Made by a program: the position numbers and the translations under genes | The notes under the pieces: generated by a model | What the model saw: the letters and a program-made list of their open reading frames with translations, nothing else | What the model was told of the DNA's origin: nothing | The model's database searches: none | NCBI GenBank assembly: GCA_945861295.1 | Contig: CAMAUF010000183.1 | Location: forward strand, 1-5,420 | Direction of reading: 5' to 3' | Origin: a bacterium | GTDB lineage: Bacteria; Chloroflexota; Dehalococcoidia; Tepidiformales; Tepidiformaceae | Length of the DNA stretch: 5,420 nucleotides | Shown here: piece by piece, positions 5,358-5,420 of the stretch | How the letters are laid out: the number at the start of each line of letters is the position of its first letter | Position numbering within the stretch: the stretch's first letter is position 1

Positions 5358-5420
5358 ATGGTATCTCCCGCGCTCCCCGCCAAGCCCATCGCTATCGGGC
5401 GTGAAGCTGAAGTCTACGCC
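5358..5420 (+). CDS. N-terminal fragment, possible phosphotransferase/kinase-fold protein
   Basis: Only 21 codons are inside the window, with no stop before the right edge. The translation is MVSPALPAKPIAIGREAEVYA. A short N-terminus followed by IGREAEVYA resembles the glycine-rich nucleotide-binding strand of aminoglycoside/choline phosphotransferase-like proteins, where the next residues would read like WxxGRVLKL. That identification rests on nine residues and is tentative. The start is supported by the TAACCT box 7 nt upstream, and the gene begins 55 nt after the cupredoxin stop. Confidence 0.45.
   Translation, partial: MVSPALPAKPIAIGREAEVYA

Overview
The window is GC-rich with strong G/C preference at third codon positions, and it looks like ordinary bacterial chromosome rather than a mobile element. 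The best guess at the host is a member of the Chloroflexota (Dehalococcoidia/SAR202-like) or a similar high-GC lineage. The grounds are a dxr-rseP pair without cdsA between the genes, a secreted cupredoxin with a Thr/Pro linker, a DUF362 protein, an HsaA/DszC-like flavoprotein, and starts with a TANNNT box only 6-7 nt upstream. This assignment is an inference from style, not from a marker gene.

Left half, all on the minus strand. In transcription order: dxr (MEP-pathway reductoisomerase, 3376 to 2228), rseP (site-2 intramembrane metalloprotease, 2228 to 1035) joined to dxr by a TAATG stop/start overlap, then an intergenic gap holding a weak hairpin. After the gap comes a gene for an acyl-CoA dehydrogenase-fold flavoprotein that runs off the left edge (925 to 1). 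dxr and rseP are almost certainly one transcription unit. The flavoprotein gene has its own Shine-Dalgarno-like sequence and may be a separate unit.

Centre. A 289-bp divergent intergenic region (3377-3665) separates dxr from the plus-strand genes. It holds a TAGGAT box for dxr, a very GC-rich structured stretch, a plus-strand hairpin followed by six T residues, an AT-rich imperfect palindrome centred on TGTTAACA, and a TACACT box for the next gene.

Right half, all on the plus strand: a 374-aa DUF362 protein without a ferredoxin module (3666-4790), a secreted one-domain blue-copper protein (4853-5302), and the first 21 codons of a further gene (from 5358) that starts like a small-molecule kinase.

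The genes do not form an obvious single pathway. dxr and rseP are housekeeping genes for isoprenoid precursors and envelope proteolysis. The cupredoxin is a candidate extracytoplasmic electron carrier, and DUF362 function is unknown. I see no tRNA, rRNA, CRISPR array, insertion sequence, attachment site or origin. I did not find a convincing new multi-gene system. The most interesting signals are the apparently leaderless start architecture repeated at three genes and the structured divergent region.
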